From the NCBI RefSeq assembly GCF_947169445.1, contig NZ_CAMVPU010000007.1:50038-114037 (forward strand): DNA of 64,000 nucleotides, in the 5' to 3' direction. Source of the DNA: an uncultured Butyrivibrio sp. GTDB lineage: Bacteria > Bacillota > Clostridia > Lachnospirales > Lachnospiraceae. The stretch's first letter is position 1. Each line of letters begins with the position of its first letter. Positions 42,372 to 51,098 of this stretch are shown here, piece by piece. A program made the position numbers and the translations under genes. The notes beneath the pieces are model-generated. The model was not told where the DNA came from and ran no database searches. It saw only the letters and a list, made by a program, of their open reading frames with translations.

Positions 42372-43166
42372 TCAAACTGCCTTAATTGCCTTCTTCGGGC
42401 ACTTCTCAACGCAGGTTCCACAGTGTGTGCACTTATCCTGATCAATGTGAGCCACGTTATTCTCAACAACAATTGCCCCTGCAGGACAATTCTTCTCGCA
42501 GATGTGGCAGGCAATACATCCAACCTTGCAGTATCCGTTAACAGCTTTACCCATATCCTGAGATTTGCAGGCAACTGATTCCTGTGCATCGTAAGGAATA
42601 AGATCAATAAGGTGACGCGGGCAAATATCGATACATTTGCCGCAGGCTTTACAAGCCTCCTTATCAACTACTGCAATTCCATTAACTACATGAATAGCAT
42701 CAAACTGACAAACAGATACACAGCTTCCGCCGCCAAGGCACCCATATCCGCAGGTCTTGGAACCACCGCCCGGTGCCTGTGTCTGAAGACGACAATCAGC
42801 TACTCCGTTGTACTCATACTGCTGCTGTGCCTTTTCACAGTCACCGCCGCAATGAACAAATGCAACCATTCTCTTAGAATCGCCGGCTTCAACGCCCATT
42901 ATCTCGGAAATAGCTGCTGCAACAGGAGCTCCTCCTACAGGACACTGATTAACTGCTGCCTCACCCTTTGAAATAGCTGCTGCACACCCGGAACATCCCG
43001 GATAACCGCAACCACCACAGTTATTGCCAGGAAGCACTTCCAAAATCGCAGCTTCCTTTTCATCTACATCCACATGCAACTTCATGTCTGCGATGCCAAG
43101 AATTATTCCAATTACTATTCCAACACCGGCAACGACGCAAGTCGCAATGATTATTCCACCGATCAT
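42372..43166 (-). CDS. rnfB: Rnf complex subunit RnfB (Fe-S protein)
   Basis: Entry point for ferredoxin electrons in the Rnf ferredoxin:NAD oxidoreductase. It has one N-terminal helix (residues 4-27), then the 4Fe-4S module NNCGGCGYPGCSGCA, a second cysteine set CGYGCLGGGSCVSVC, and ferredoxin-type motifs CKACGKCIDICP, CIACHICEKNCP and CTHCGTCVEKCP. That makes at least five potential clusters in 264 residues, as in clostridial RnfB. It is the last gene of rnfCDGEAB. Confidence 0.95.
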   Translation of the reverse strand: MIGGIIIATCVVAGVGIVIGIILGIADMKLHVDVDEKEAAILEVLPGNNCGGCGYPGCSGCAAAISKGEAAVNQCPVGGAPVAAAISEIMGVEAGDSKRMVAFVHCGGDCEKAQQQYEYNGVADCRLQTQAPGGGSKTCGYGCLGGGSCVSVCQFDAIHVVNGIAVVDKEACKACGKCIDICPRHLIDLIPYDAQESVACKSQDMGKAVNGYCKVGCIACHICEKNCPAGAIVVENNVAHIDQDKCTHCGTCVEKCPKKAIKAV

Positions 43167-43209
43167 AATTCATCTCCTTATTTTGCTTTATCCTCGAATT
43201 TCTATACCC

Positions 43210-43794
43210 TTACTTGAGTGCAGAAAATCCTGTAAATGCGATAGCCATAAGACCTGAAGTTAAAAGAACCAGTGGCATTCCCTTGAAAGGCTTCGGAATA
43301 TCGTTATATTCCATTTTTTCACGAAGTCCAGCCAGGATAACAATAGCAATTGTGAATCCTACAGCTGTAGCAAAACCACAGATCACGCTCTCCAAAATGG
43401 TATAACCATCAGTAACATTGTTAAGTGCTACACCAAGTACTGCACAGTTAGTTGTGATAAGAGGCAGATATACGCCAAGTGCCTGATACAAAGATACGAT
43501 GTACTTTTTCAGGATCATCTCAACAAACTGAACCAGCATGGCAATAACAAGGATAAATACAATTGTCTTAAGGTAAGAAAGATCAAGCGGACTTAAGATA
43601 AACTTGTAAATAATACTACAAACAAGTGATGCCAGAGTAATAACGAAAATACAGGCACCGCCCATACCAAGAGCAGTATCAGTTTTCTTGGATACTCCAA
43701 GGAAAGGGCAAAGTCCAAGGAACTGGCTAAGTACTACGTTATTGACCAATGAGGCTGATATCATTAGTCCAACTAAGCTAAGTATTGTTTCCAT
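43210..43794 (-). CDS. rnfA: Rnf complex membrane subunit RnfA
   Basis: A 194-residue protein with six membrane helices. The N-terminal segment SLVNNVVLSQFLGLCPFLGVS and the later TNCAVLGVAL, each with a conserved Cys, mark RnfA/NqrE; the cysteines hold a shared intramembrane Fe-S cluster with RnfE. It starts two bases after rnfE and is followed by rnfB. Confidence 0.95.
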   Translation of the reverse strand: METILSLVGLMISASLVNNVVLSQFLGLCPFLGVSKKTDTALGMGGACIFVITLASLVCSIIYKFILSPLDLSYLKTIVFILVIAMLVQFVEMILKKYIVSLYQALGVYLPLITTNCAVLGVALNNVTDGYTILESVICGFATAVGFTIAIVILAGLREKMEYNDIPKPFKGMPLVLLTSGLMAIAFTGFSALK

Positions 43795-43796
43795 AA

Positions 43797-44576
43797 TTAT
43801 TCAGCCCCCTTTCCGGCTTTATCAGCCATAATCTTGTCAGCAGCTGCTTCTTCTGCACTGCTGCAGCATCCCTGTCCAAATTTGGAAGTATCTTTTCCCT
43901 TAGCTTCCATATTGGCTTTTATCTTATTCATTATGGCAATCAAAAATGCCAGTACAAAGAACGCGCCAGCCTGCTGGATAAAGATACTGATAGGCTGATA
44001 ACCTGACAAAAATGCGCCAACCGGTCCAGGAACCACTGTTCCTTCTCCAAGGATCTGAACATCGAAGGCTGTGCCGCCACCGATAAATTCACGGATAAGA
44101 CCAATAACTGTAATCGCACAGGTAAATCCTATTCCCATTCCTATACCATCAAAGAATGAAGGAACAATACCATGCTTACTTGCATAAGCTTCAGCTCTTC
44201 CGAAAATAATGCAGTTAACAACGATAAGCGGAATATAAACTCCAAGAGCGTTGTTAAGAGCCGGAAGATAAGCTTTCATAAGAAGTTCTACCAAAGTAAC
44301 GAAAGAAGCAATTACAACAATAAATGACGGAATACGTACTGTTGAAGGAATTGTCTTTCTAAGTGCTGATATAACAGCATTACTAAGTGCCAAAACAAAG
44401 GTTGTTGCAAGTCCCATTCCAAGGCCGTTTATAGCTGATGAAGTAACAGCCAGGGTAGGACACATACCAATCATAAGTACAAGCGTAGGGTTTTCTACAA
44501 CAAGACCGTTAAAAAATCTTTCTGCCGGAGTATTCTGCTTAAAGCCCAAAGCGCCTTTTTTTGCTTCTGTGCTCAT
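43797..44576 (-). CDS. rnfE: Rnf complex membrane subunit RnfE
   Basis: The partner of RnfA, with six helices and the mirrored motifs NPTLVLMIGMCPTLAVTSS and VNCIIFGRAEAYAS, each providing a Cys for the intramembrane cluster. The C-terminal tail has GQGCCSSAEEAA. The ATG at 44576 overlaps the RnfG stop (TGATG), and GGAGG lies six bases before it. A GTG one codon upstream is less well spaced. Length 259. Confidence 0.94.
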   Translation of the reverse strand: MSTEAKKGALGFKQNTPAERFFNGLVVENPTLVLMIGMCPTLAVTSSAINGLGMGLATTFVLALSNAVISALRKTIPSTVRIPSFIVVIASFVTLVELLMKAYLPALNNALGVYIPLIVVNCIIFGRAEAYASKHGIVPSFFDGIGMGIGFTCAITVIGLIREFIGGGTAFDVQILGEGTVVPGPVGAFLSGYQPISIFIQQAGAFFVLAFLIAIMNKIKANMEAKGKDTSKFGQGCCSSAEEAAADKIMADKAGKGAE

Positions 44577-45184
44577 CACTGACCTCCTTTCAATGCATTG
44601 TCAAAATATGTAACAGCCGCGTTAACACCTTCGGTCACTGCTCTTGAAGTGATAGTAGCTCCGGAAATTGCTTCTATCTGAGTAGTTGAATCTGTCAGCT
44701 GTCCATTCTTTACTACAGAAAACTGCTGCGCTGTCTTGTCTTTAAACTGTGGAACGATTACCTTTTCCGCATTCATACCAAGTCCGGGAGTCTCTGCTAT
44801 CTTTATGATTGAGATACCATTAACATTACCCTCATTTGTTATTCCTACAGTATATTCAATAAAATCACCATAGCCCTTTGACTTAACCTGAATAACATAT
44901 CCAAGAACTGTTCCTGATGCATCAAGAGCTTTTTTTACACTCTCAATTGTTACTCCAGGATGTTGAGTTGACGCTTCCAGAGAATATGTCTCATTTATAT
45001 CTGCATCTTCAAAAGTCTGAGCAGCTGCAAAAACTGACTGATTAGCCTTATCCTGTGCAAGCTTCTCCTGGTAAGCAATCGGGTCTTTTGTAACCTGATA
45101 AACCAGTCCAAGAAGTACACCTGCCACAAGCGTAATAGCAAAAAGAATAAGGGCGTTTTTTATCATGCTTTTTGTATCATTCAT
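44576..45184 (-). CDS. rnfG: Rnf complex flavoprotein subunit RnfG
   Basis: A 202-residue protein with one N-terminal helix (about 10-32) and an extracytoplasmic FMN-binding domain. The flavinylation motif SGATITSRAV (about residue 170) holds the Thr that carries covalent FMN. QVKSKGYGDFIEYTVGI and ETPGLGMNAE are typical RnfG sequences. The ATG overlaps the RnfD stop (ATGA), showing translational coupling. The flavin transferase ApbE is not in the window. Confidence 0.94.
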   Translation of the reverse strand: MNDTKSMIKNALILFAITLVAGVLLGLVYQVTKDPIAYQEKLAQDKANQSVFAAAQTFEDADINETYSLEASTQHPGVTIESVKKALDASGTVLGYVIQVKSKGYGDFIEYTVGITNEGNVNGISIIKIAETPGLGMNAEKVIVPQFKDKTAQQFSVVKNGQLTDSTTQIEAISGATITSRAVTEGVNAAVTYFDNALKGGQ

Positions 45185-46131
45185 GCTTTCTTCGCCTCCT
45201 TCTTTGCTGATCTCTTGATTCCAAATGCTCTTGGAATTGTAAATTTCTCGATTAGTGGAACAAGAAGGTTACTGATAACAATCGCATAAGATACACCCTC
45301 TGCATTTGCTCCAAATATACGGAAGATGCCGGTCAAAAGGCCAAGAATAATTCCGTATACAAACCTGCCCTTTGTCGTAATAGGACAAGTTACATAATCA
45401 GTAGCCATAAAGAATGCACCAAGCATAAGTCCGCCGCCTGCAAGGTGTGCGGAAATATATGACCAGTTAAAGCCATAGCCTCCAAATAAAGCTACGAACA
45501 AAACAAAGGTGATAATGTAGGTAAACGGAATAACATAATCAATAATACCTACTGCAAACAGGATCATTCCTCCGATTGCAATGCAAAGCATTGATGTCTC
45601 ACCGATGGTACCACCAGTTTTACCGATCAGCATGTCCATAACATTTACTTCGACACCGTTTTTTAAGTTTGCAAGTGGTGTAGCACCTGTATAGGTATCT
45701 GTTACAAAGTTGGTCATGATAGCCGGAAAAGAAATTACCAGAAAGCACCTTCCGCCAAGGGCCGGATTCATGAAGTTCTGTCCAAGGCCGCCAAAGAGCT
45801 GCTTAACCATTATGATTGCAAACACACCGCCCAGGATCGGAATCCACCACGGCACTGTGGATGGCAGGTTAAGTCCCAGCAAAAGACCTGTAACAACCGC
45901 TGAAAGGTCTCCTATAGTAACAGGCTTATGCAGCGCCTTCTCATAAATAAACTCAGAAAGCACGCAGGAAGCCACAGATAACAAAACAATAATTAGTGCA
46001 CTTACTCCGAAATTGTAGATACCAAAGCCAGTTGCAGGCAAAAGAGCGATAAGAACCCACATCATTATGTTAGTTGTGGTGGTCTTGGATCTCACATGCG
46101 GATTGGATGACACTCTTCTAAGCTCACTCAT
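45181..46131 (-). CDS. rnfD: Rnf complex membrane flavoprotein RnfD
   Basis: A membrane protein of 316 residues with about nine helices. It holds the covalent FMN motif TGATPL in TDTYTGATPLANLKNG and the stretch GGLGQNFMNPALGGRCFLV. It is part of the ion-pumping core. The ATG at 46131 (MSELRRVSSNP) follows GGGGAGGAG; 12 in-frame codons above it contain that site and overlap rnfC, so they are excluded. It lies 16 bases after rnfC. Confidence 0.94.
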   Translation of the reverse strand: MSELRRVSSNPHVRSKTTTTNIMMWVLIALLPATGFGIYNFGVSALIIVLLSVASCVLSEFIYEKALHKPVTIGDLSAVVTGLLLGLNLPSTVPWWIPILGGVFAIIMVKQLFGGLGQNFMNPALGGRCFLVISFPAIMTNFVTDTYTGATPLANLKNGVEVNVMDMLIGKTGGTIGETSMLCIAIGGMILFAVGIIDYVIPFTYIITFVLFVALFGGYGFNWSYISAHLAGGGLMLGAFFMATDYVTCPITTKGRFVYGIILGLLTGIFRIFGANAEGVSYAIVISNLLVPLIEKFTIPRAFGIKRSAKKEAKKA

Positions 46132-46147
46132 CTTATGTTCTCCTCCC

Positions 46148-47464
46148 CTACTTTTTCCTCTTACCAAGCTGTATTTTTCTCATACCCTTGATCAGCTGAG
46201 TAAGCTGACGTCTGGCCGGGCAGATATAGCTACAGCAACCGCATTCACAACATTCCATTCCATACATGTTAAGGAATGCCTTCTCGTCATTGTGCTCAAC
46301 AGCATCTGCAAGATTCTTGGGAATAAGTCTTTCAGGGCATGCCTCCACACACCTTGCGCAGTTGATACATGCGCTAGGTTCCATTTCAGATACAGCATCT
46401 TTTGTAAATGCAGTAATGGCTGATGCAGTTTTGGTAGTAGGTACATCAAGATCAAAGATGGCAAATCCCATCATAGGGCCACCCGAGATAATCTTGGCAG
46501 GTTCTGTAACAAATCCGCCTGCATCCTCTACAAGCTCACGATAATTGGTGCCTATTCTAACTTTATAGTTTCTTGGATCAACTATGCAGTCACCGGTGAT
46601 GGTTACAATTCTCTCCATCAGAGGTCTTCCCTCTTTAACCGCTCTGCAAACAGCACACAAAGTATCTACATTATCTACGATGCAGCCGGCATCAGCCGGA
46701 AGCATGGAAGAATTGATCTCTCTTCCTGTGCAAGCATAGATAAGCATTCTCTCTGCGCCCTCTGGATACTTGGTCTTAACAGGCTTAACGCTGATCTTGT
46801 CCTCGTTCTGTGTCAGTTCCCTGAACTTGGCAATACAATCAGGCTTATTATCCTCAATGGCAAGAATTCCTCTCGCATTAGGGAAAATACTGACTGCAAT
46901 CTTAAGGCCCTCAAGTAAAAGTTCAGGTTCCTCAACCATACGTCTATAGTCAGAAGTAAGATATGGCTCACACTCTGAACAGTTAGCTATAACGTAATCA
47001 ATTTTTTCAGGCTCTTTAGGAGAAAACTTAACAGCGGTAGGGAATCCTGCGCCTCCCATACCAACTACGCCTGCCTCGCGCACTGCAGCAATCTTGTCCT
47101 CAGGAGTCATCTCCTCATAAGGCTTAAGTGGCTTAAATTCCACTTCCTCATACTGACCATCATTTTCAACAATGATGCTGTCACAAAGCGCTCCCGTACA
47201 TAAGCGCCTCTTTTCGATTGCCTTAACTGTTCCTGATACTGTAGCAAAAATGTTTGCTGACACAAATCCGCCTGCCTCTGCTATTTTCTGACCAGTAAGA
47301 ACATGGTCACCTACAGCAACAACTGGTTTTGCAGGCGCACCGATGTGCTGGGATAATGGATATACCAGATCCCCTTTTGGCAGCACTGATTTTATGGGCT
47401 TATCCTTAGACAATTCCTTGCCTTCATATGGATGGATTCCGCCCGCGAACGTACCTCTAGCCAT
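46148..47464 (-). CDS. rnfC: Rnf complex NADH-binding subunit RnfC
   Basis: First gene of the operon; the subunit that reduces NAD+. The N-terminal RnfC/biotinyl-lipoyl-like domain starts FAGGIHPYEGKELS. The nucleotide- and flavin-binding core carries VGMGGAGFPTAVKF and NCSECEPYLTSDYR. The C-terminal 4Fe-4S motifs are CINCARCVEACPERL and CCECGCCSYICPAR. At 438 residues the length is normal. The order rnfC-D-G-E-A-B is the clostridial one. A 20-base palindrome lies in the predicted leader. Confidence 0.95.
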   Translation of the reverse strand: MARGTFAGGIHPYEGKELSKDKPIKSVLPKGDLVYPLSQHIGAPAKPVVAVGDHVLTGQKIAEAGGFVSANIFATVSGTVKAIEKRRLCTGALCDSIIVENDGQYEEVEFKPLKPYEEMTPEDKIAAVREAGVVGMGGAGFPTAVKFSPKEPEKIDYVIANCSECEPYLTSDYRRMVEEPELLLEGLKIAVSIFPNARGILAIEDNKPDCIAKFRELTQNEDKISVKPVKTKYPEGAERMLIYACTGREINSSMLPADAGCIVDNVDTLCAVCRAVKEGRPLMERIVTITGDCIVDPRNYKVRIGTNYRELVEDAGGFVTEPAKIISGGPMMGFAIFDLDVPTTKTASAITAFTKDAVSEMEPSACINCARCVEACPERLIPKNLADAVEHNDEKAFLNMYGMECCECGCCSYICPARRQLTQLIKGMRKIQLGKRKK

Positions 47465-47500
47465 TTCCTACCCTTCTTTCAATTATTATTTGAAAACTTA

Positions 47501-47546
47501 TCTCAAAAGAACTTTTGAGAAGATGTTCCCCAACATATTAAGTATA
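47501..47546 (-). promoter_or_regulatory. Candidate rnf promoter and operator palindrome
   Basis: TATACT on the minus strand (47546-47541) is a fair -10; no clear -35 is seen. A perfect 20-base palindrome TCTCAAAAGAACTTTTGAGA (47501-47520) lies 14-33 bases past the predicted start and 37 bases before the rnfC ATG. It could be an operator or a leader hairpin. It does not match the Rex consensus. Confidence 0.45.
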
Positions 47547-47745
47547 CCCATTTTTATGCAAAAATTAAATATATACATGCATTTTTGTGTGTAAATTTGT
47601 ACATTAATATTACAATTTATTCGAAATTTTTATTCGTTTTTTATTTATGAGAAAAGAACTCATAAAATTATTTTTATAAAGATTATTTCTTTACCTTTTG
47701 CTATAATTATTTTGTTATCATTTTTTCAAAAAGGGGAGCTTAAGA

Positions 47746-48930
47746 ATGATAAAAACAAGCGAGGAATTCAGACTTCCGGAGGATGATATTGCAAATTCCC
47801 TGCACATTGGTTTTGGCTGCAGGCAGGAGGAGATTCTTTTTCTGGACATTGAGACCACAGGTCTTTCTTCCAAATCCTCCGATCTTTACCTTATTGGGGT
47901 TTCTTTCTTTCAGAGCGGCACCTGGCATGTTGTCCAGTTTATGGCTGAATCTCCTGACCATGAAAAAGAGATTCTGGAAAACTTCCAAAAGCTCATAATC
48001 GACTTCAAATGCGTAGTTCATTTCAATGGCAATCGCTTTGACATTCCATTTCTTAAAGACAAATTTGCAAAATATGGTTTAGAAGAATCTCTGGATGCCT
48101 TAAGAAGCTTTGATATATACAAGATGATTTCCCCCTACAAGCTGCAGCTTGGCCTTCCCGACTGCAAGCAAAAGACTATTGAACTGTATCTTGGTATCGA
48201 CAGAGAAGATAAATATGACGGTGGCAAGCTGATCCCGATATACAAGGAATTTGTTGAAGACAGAGATCCCGAGAAACTAAGACTTCTTTTGCTCCACAAC
48301 TGTGAAGATGTAAAAGGGATGTTTTCTCTCCTTCCCATGCTTCGTTATCACGAATTCTTCAATATGTTCAGGAATCTGCCCAAGACATCCATCAGAACAG
48401 ACGAAGAAGTAAATGACGATGAATATGATTACATTTTGCCTGTAAGAGCCAAAAAGGTACAGGCAAATTATTATAAGGACTATGATGGGACCTCCAAACA
48501 GGAAGTATTCATGAAACTCTCACTTCCCTTTGCGCTTCCATCCTCCCTTAGCGGCAATCTTGATAACTGCTATTTCAAGATCATAGGTAAGGAAGCCACA
48601 CTTCGAGTTCCGCTATATGAGACTGAGCTCAAGTTCTTTTACTCCAATTACAAGGATTATTACTACCTTCCAAAGGAAGATATGGCCATTCACAAATCAA
48701 TATCCAGCTTCGTAGATAAAGCCTACAGAGAAAAGGCCACTCCGGAGAACTGTTACACCAAAAAGGCCGGCCAGTATTTGCTTGAATGGGATCTGGTCTT
48801 CTCTCCATTTTTCAAGGAAGATTATCACGACAAACGCTTCTTCTTTGACCTTAACGAAAACATTAAAAAGAGCCGCTTTGCCATGAGCCTTTATGCTTCT
48901 CATGTCATAGCACACATCTTGGAATTATAA
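47746..48930 (+). CDS. YprB-type ribonuclease-H-like nuclease
   Basis: A predicted 3'-5' exonuclease-like protein of 394 residues. The DEDD-type acidic residues are in LFLDIETTG, VVHFNGNRFDIPFL, FDIYKMISPY and HNCEDVKGM, covering residues about 25-200; this is the RNase_H_2/YprB fold. The C-terminal half is unrecognised (KKVQANYYKDYDG, YLPKEDMAIHKS) and is conserved in clostridial homologues by my recollection. GGGGAG precedes the ATG. TATAAT at 47702 is a likely -10. It is divergent from rnfC. The substrate is unknown. Confidence 0.8.
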   Translation: MIKTSEEFRLPEDDIANSLHIGFGCRQEEILFLDIETTGLSSKSSDLYLIGVSFFQSGTWHVVQFMAESPDHEKEILENFQKLIIDFKCVVHFNGNRFDIPFLKDKFAKYGLEESLDALRSFDIYKMISPYKLQLGLPDCKQKTIELYLGIDREDKYDGGKLIPIYKEFVEDRDPEKLRLLLLHNCEDVKGMFSLLPMLRYHEFFNMFRNLPKTSIRTDEEVNDDEYDYILPVRAKKVQANYYKDYDGTSKQEVFMKLSLPFALPSSLSGNLDNCYFKIIGKEATLRVPLYETELKFFYSNYKDYYYLPKEDMAIHKSISSFVDKAYREKATPENCYTKKAGQYLLEWDLVFSPFFKEDYHDKRFFFDLNENIKKSRFAMSLYASHVIAHILEL

Positions 48931-48949
48931 CAAATCATAGTACAGTAAA

Positions 48950-48988
48950 AGCCCCTTGAAAGCGTTTGCTCTCAAGGGGCTCATTTTT
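48950..48988. terminator. Bidirectional terminator between yprB-like gene and cheR
   Basis: A perfect 10-bp stem AGCCCCTTGA/TCAAGGGGCT with a 12-base loop. CATTTTTAG follows on the plus strand and TTTTACTG on the minus strand, so it serves both converging genes. Confidence 0.88.
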
Positions 48989-48990
48989 AG

Positions 48991-49773
48991 TTACATAGGT
49001 TTTTCGTAGTAGAAAGAATTCTTACGAACAAATCCAATATCCTTATAATTAACTATCTGCTCTGTACTTCCGATGAAAAGAATTCCGCCGGGCTTAAGGT
49101 TAGCGTAATACTTTCTGAAAACCTCATCCTTAGCTTCCTCAGTAAAGTAGATAAGAACGTTTCGGCAAACGATCAGGTGGCAATCCTTGGGATATGGGTC
49201 TCTTAACAGATCAGCCTGCTTGAAGGTAACTCTTGATGTGATCTCACTGGAAACCTTCATTCTTCCATCTTCAGTCTCTGTGAAGTATTTCTTCTTAAAC
49301 TCATCAGGAACGCCTGCAACTTCCTTCTTGTCATAAACCGCAGCCTTAGCCTTTGCAAGAACTACTGCATCAAGGTCCGTTGCATAAACGTTGATCTGAT
49401 TAAGTGGAATATGCTTGGACAGCATCATAACAATTGTATAAGGCTCATCTCCTGTAGAACATGCAGCACTCCAGATTTTCAGGTTCTTACCAAATTTATT
49501 CATCAGCTCCGGAACCATTTCCTTGTCCATAAGGTTCCACTGATCCTTATTTCTAAAGAACTCCGAAACATTGATTGTAAGATATGTTACAAAAGAGTCC
49601 AATGCCTCTCTGTCTTTTTTGATAAGAGCAAGGAATCCATCATAACCCTTAACTTCATACTTTCCTATCAGGGTATCAATACGTCTCTTCATCTGCTTTT
49701 CTTTGTAAGCATTAAGATCAATCTTGGTCAGGTCATAGACGCCCTTTTTAAACCACTCGTAATCGTATTCCAT
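48991..49773 (-). CDS. cheR: Chemotaxis protein methyltransferase CheR
   Basis: SAM-dependent methylation of chemoreceptor glutamates. The N-terminal CheR_N helical domain (about 1-75) includes MKRRIDTLIGKYEVKGYDGF. The methyltransferase domain follows with TINVSEFFRNKDQW, the SAM loop WSAACSTGDEPYTI, ATDLDAVVLAKAK and DLIVCRNVLIYFTE-like CHLIVCRNVLIYF. At 260 residues the length is typical. AGGAGGA precedes the ATG. It stands alone, with no other chemotaxis genes in the window. Confidence 0.93.
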   Translation of the reverse strand: MEYDYEWFKKGVYDLTKIDLNAYKEKQMKRRIDTLIGKYEVKGYDGFLALIKKDREALDSFVTYLTINVSEFFRNKDQWNLMDKEMVPELMNKFGKNLKIWSAACSTGDEPYTIVMMLSKHIPLNQINVYATDLDAVVLAKAKAAVYDKKEVAGVPDEFKKKYFTETEDGRMKVSSEITSRVTFKQADLLRDPYPKDCHLIVCRNVLIYFTEEAKDEVFRKYYANLKPGGILFIGSTEQIVNYKDIGFVRKNSFYYEKPM

Positions 49774-49907
49774 TTAAGCACTTTCCTCCTACTCTATCTT
49801 TATAGTTCATATATTAAATCACAACATTACATAGGCTAAAAAGCCACACTTATATTTTAAAGGAGGAAAATGTGTATGTAAAATTAAATAATTATAAATA
49901 GAATAAC

Positions 49908-49939
49908 GTAAAAACGACCGGTGAATAAATCACCGGTCG
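49908..49939 (-). terminator. Terminator of the cmk-ispH-rpsA unit
   Basis: A perfect 10-bp GC-rich stem (CGACCGGTGA/TCACCGGTCG, loop of 5) is followed on the minus strand by TTTTTACG. It lies 17 bases past the rpsA stop. Confidence 0.9.
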
Positions 49940-49955
49940 CGGATAGTTATCTTTA

Positions 49956-51098
49956 TTAGTTCTCTTCGTTCTGCTCAGCAATTACCTTGTCGATGTCAAC
50001 TGATACAACATCACCGGACTCCTGCTCAGCGTCCTCTTCCTTCTCAGGAGCAAACATAGCCTTGATTGAAAGAGAAATCTTCTTCTCATCCTCGTTGAAA
50101 TCAACGATCTTAGCTTCTACTTCCTGACCAACCTTAAGTACATCAGCTGGCTTCTCAACATGCTCCTTAGCAATCTGTGATACATGAAGAAGTGCATCAA
50201 TGCCAGGCTCAAGCTCAACGAAAGCACCAAAATCTGTCATTCTGGCAACCTTACCCTTTACTACGTTGCCAACTGCATACTTCTGTGTTGCATCCTTCCA
50301 AGGATTCTCATCATCAAATTTTCTTGAAAGAGCAATCTTGCTGCCGTCGATAGACTTAACAAGAACCTTAACTGTATCACCAATCTTGAATACTTTCTTA
50401 GGGCTCTCAACACGTCCCCAGCTCATCTCAGAAATATGAAGGAGACCATCTGCTCCGCCAAGGTCGATGAATGCACCGAAATCTGTAACATTCTTAACAA
50501 CACCATCAACAACATCGCCAGCCTTGATAGTATCGAAAAGCTTCTTAGCAGCCTCAGCCTTCTCAGCTGAAACGAGCATCTTTCTGTTACCAATGTATCT
50601 TCTTCTCTTAGGATTGTACTCAGTTACTACAAACTGAATTTCCTGATCCTGATACTTGGAAAGATCCTTCTCATAGCTATCAGATACAAGGCTTGCTGGG
50701 ATGAAGATTCTAACTTCATCAACAACAACCGTAAGGCCACCCTCAAGTACCTGAACAACCTTAGCTGTAAGAACTTCCTTGTTATTGAAAGCTTCCTCAA
50801 TTCTCTTATTGCCTCTGTCAAGGGCAAGTCTCTTGTATGAAAGGATAACCTGACCATCTGCATCGTTGGTCTTAAGGACCTTAACGTCCATTGTATCGCC
50901 AACCTTAACGGCAGTTGTAAGATCAATACTGTTATCGTTGCTGTATTCGCTCTTTGTAAGAACACCATCGGACTTGTAGCCAATGTTGAGGATTATCTCG
51001 TCAGGCTTAACGTCAATAACAGTTCCCTCTACAACCTCCCCTGTGTGAATTGTTTTGAACGACTCGTTAAGCATCTGTTCAAAAGTTTGTTCTGACAT
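49956..51098 (-). CDS. rpsA: Ribosomal protein S1-like protein (four S1 domains)
   Basis: An RNA-binding protein of 380 residues. Four S1 repeats are visible, starting near VVEGTVIDVKPDEIILNIG, LTAKVVQVLEGGLTVVV, VDGVVKNVTDFGAFIDLGG and VKGKVARMTDFGAFVELEPG. The last two are the most conserved. An acidic C-terminus follows. Low-GC Gram-positive S1 homologues are shorter than E. coli S1, as here. The ATG at 51098 follows GAGGAGG. That site and the first six codons lie inside the end of ispH in another frame, so translation is coupled to ispH. Confidence 0.92.
   Translation of the reverse strand: MSEQTFEQMLNESFKTIHTGEVVEGTVIDVKPDEIILNIGYKSDGVLTKSEYSNDNSIDLTTAVKVGDTMDVKVLKTNDADGQVILSYKRLALDRGNKRIEEAFNNKEVLTAKVVQVLEGGLTVVVDEVRIFIPASLVSDSYEKDLSKYQDQEIQFVVTEYNPKRRRYIGNRKMLVSAEKAEAAKKLFDTIKAGDVVDGVVKNVTDFGAFIDLGGADGLLHISEMSWGRVESPKKVFKIGDTVKVLVKSIDGSKIALSRKFDDENPWKDATQKYAVGNVVKGKVARMTDFGAFVELEPGIDALLHVSQIAKEHVEKPADVLKVGQEVEAKIVDFNEDEKKISLSIKAMFAPEKEEDAEQESGDVVSVDIDKVIAEQNEEN

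Noticed and set aside
47501..47520. Rex operator at the rnf promoter
   Set aside because: The palindrome lacks the TTGTTAA...TTAACAA arms of Rex sites, so I record it only as an unnamed palindrome.
49860..49885. AGGAGG followed by ATG on the plus strand after cheR
   Set aside because: The frame is only three codons (ATG TGT ATG TAA); it is a chance match in the cheR-rpsA gap.
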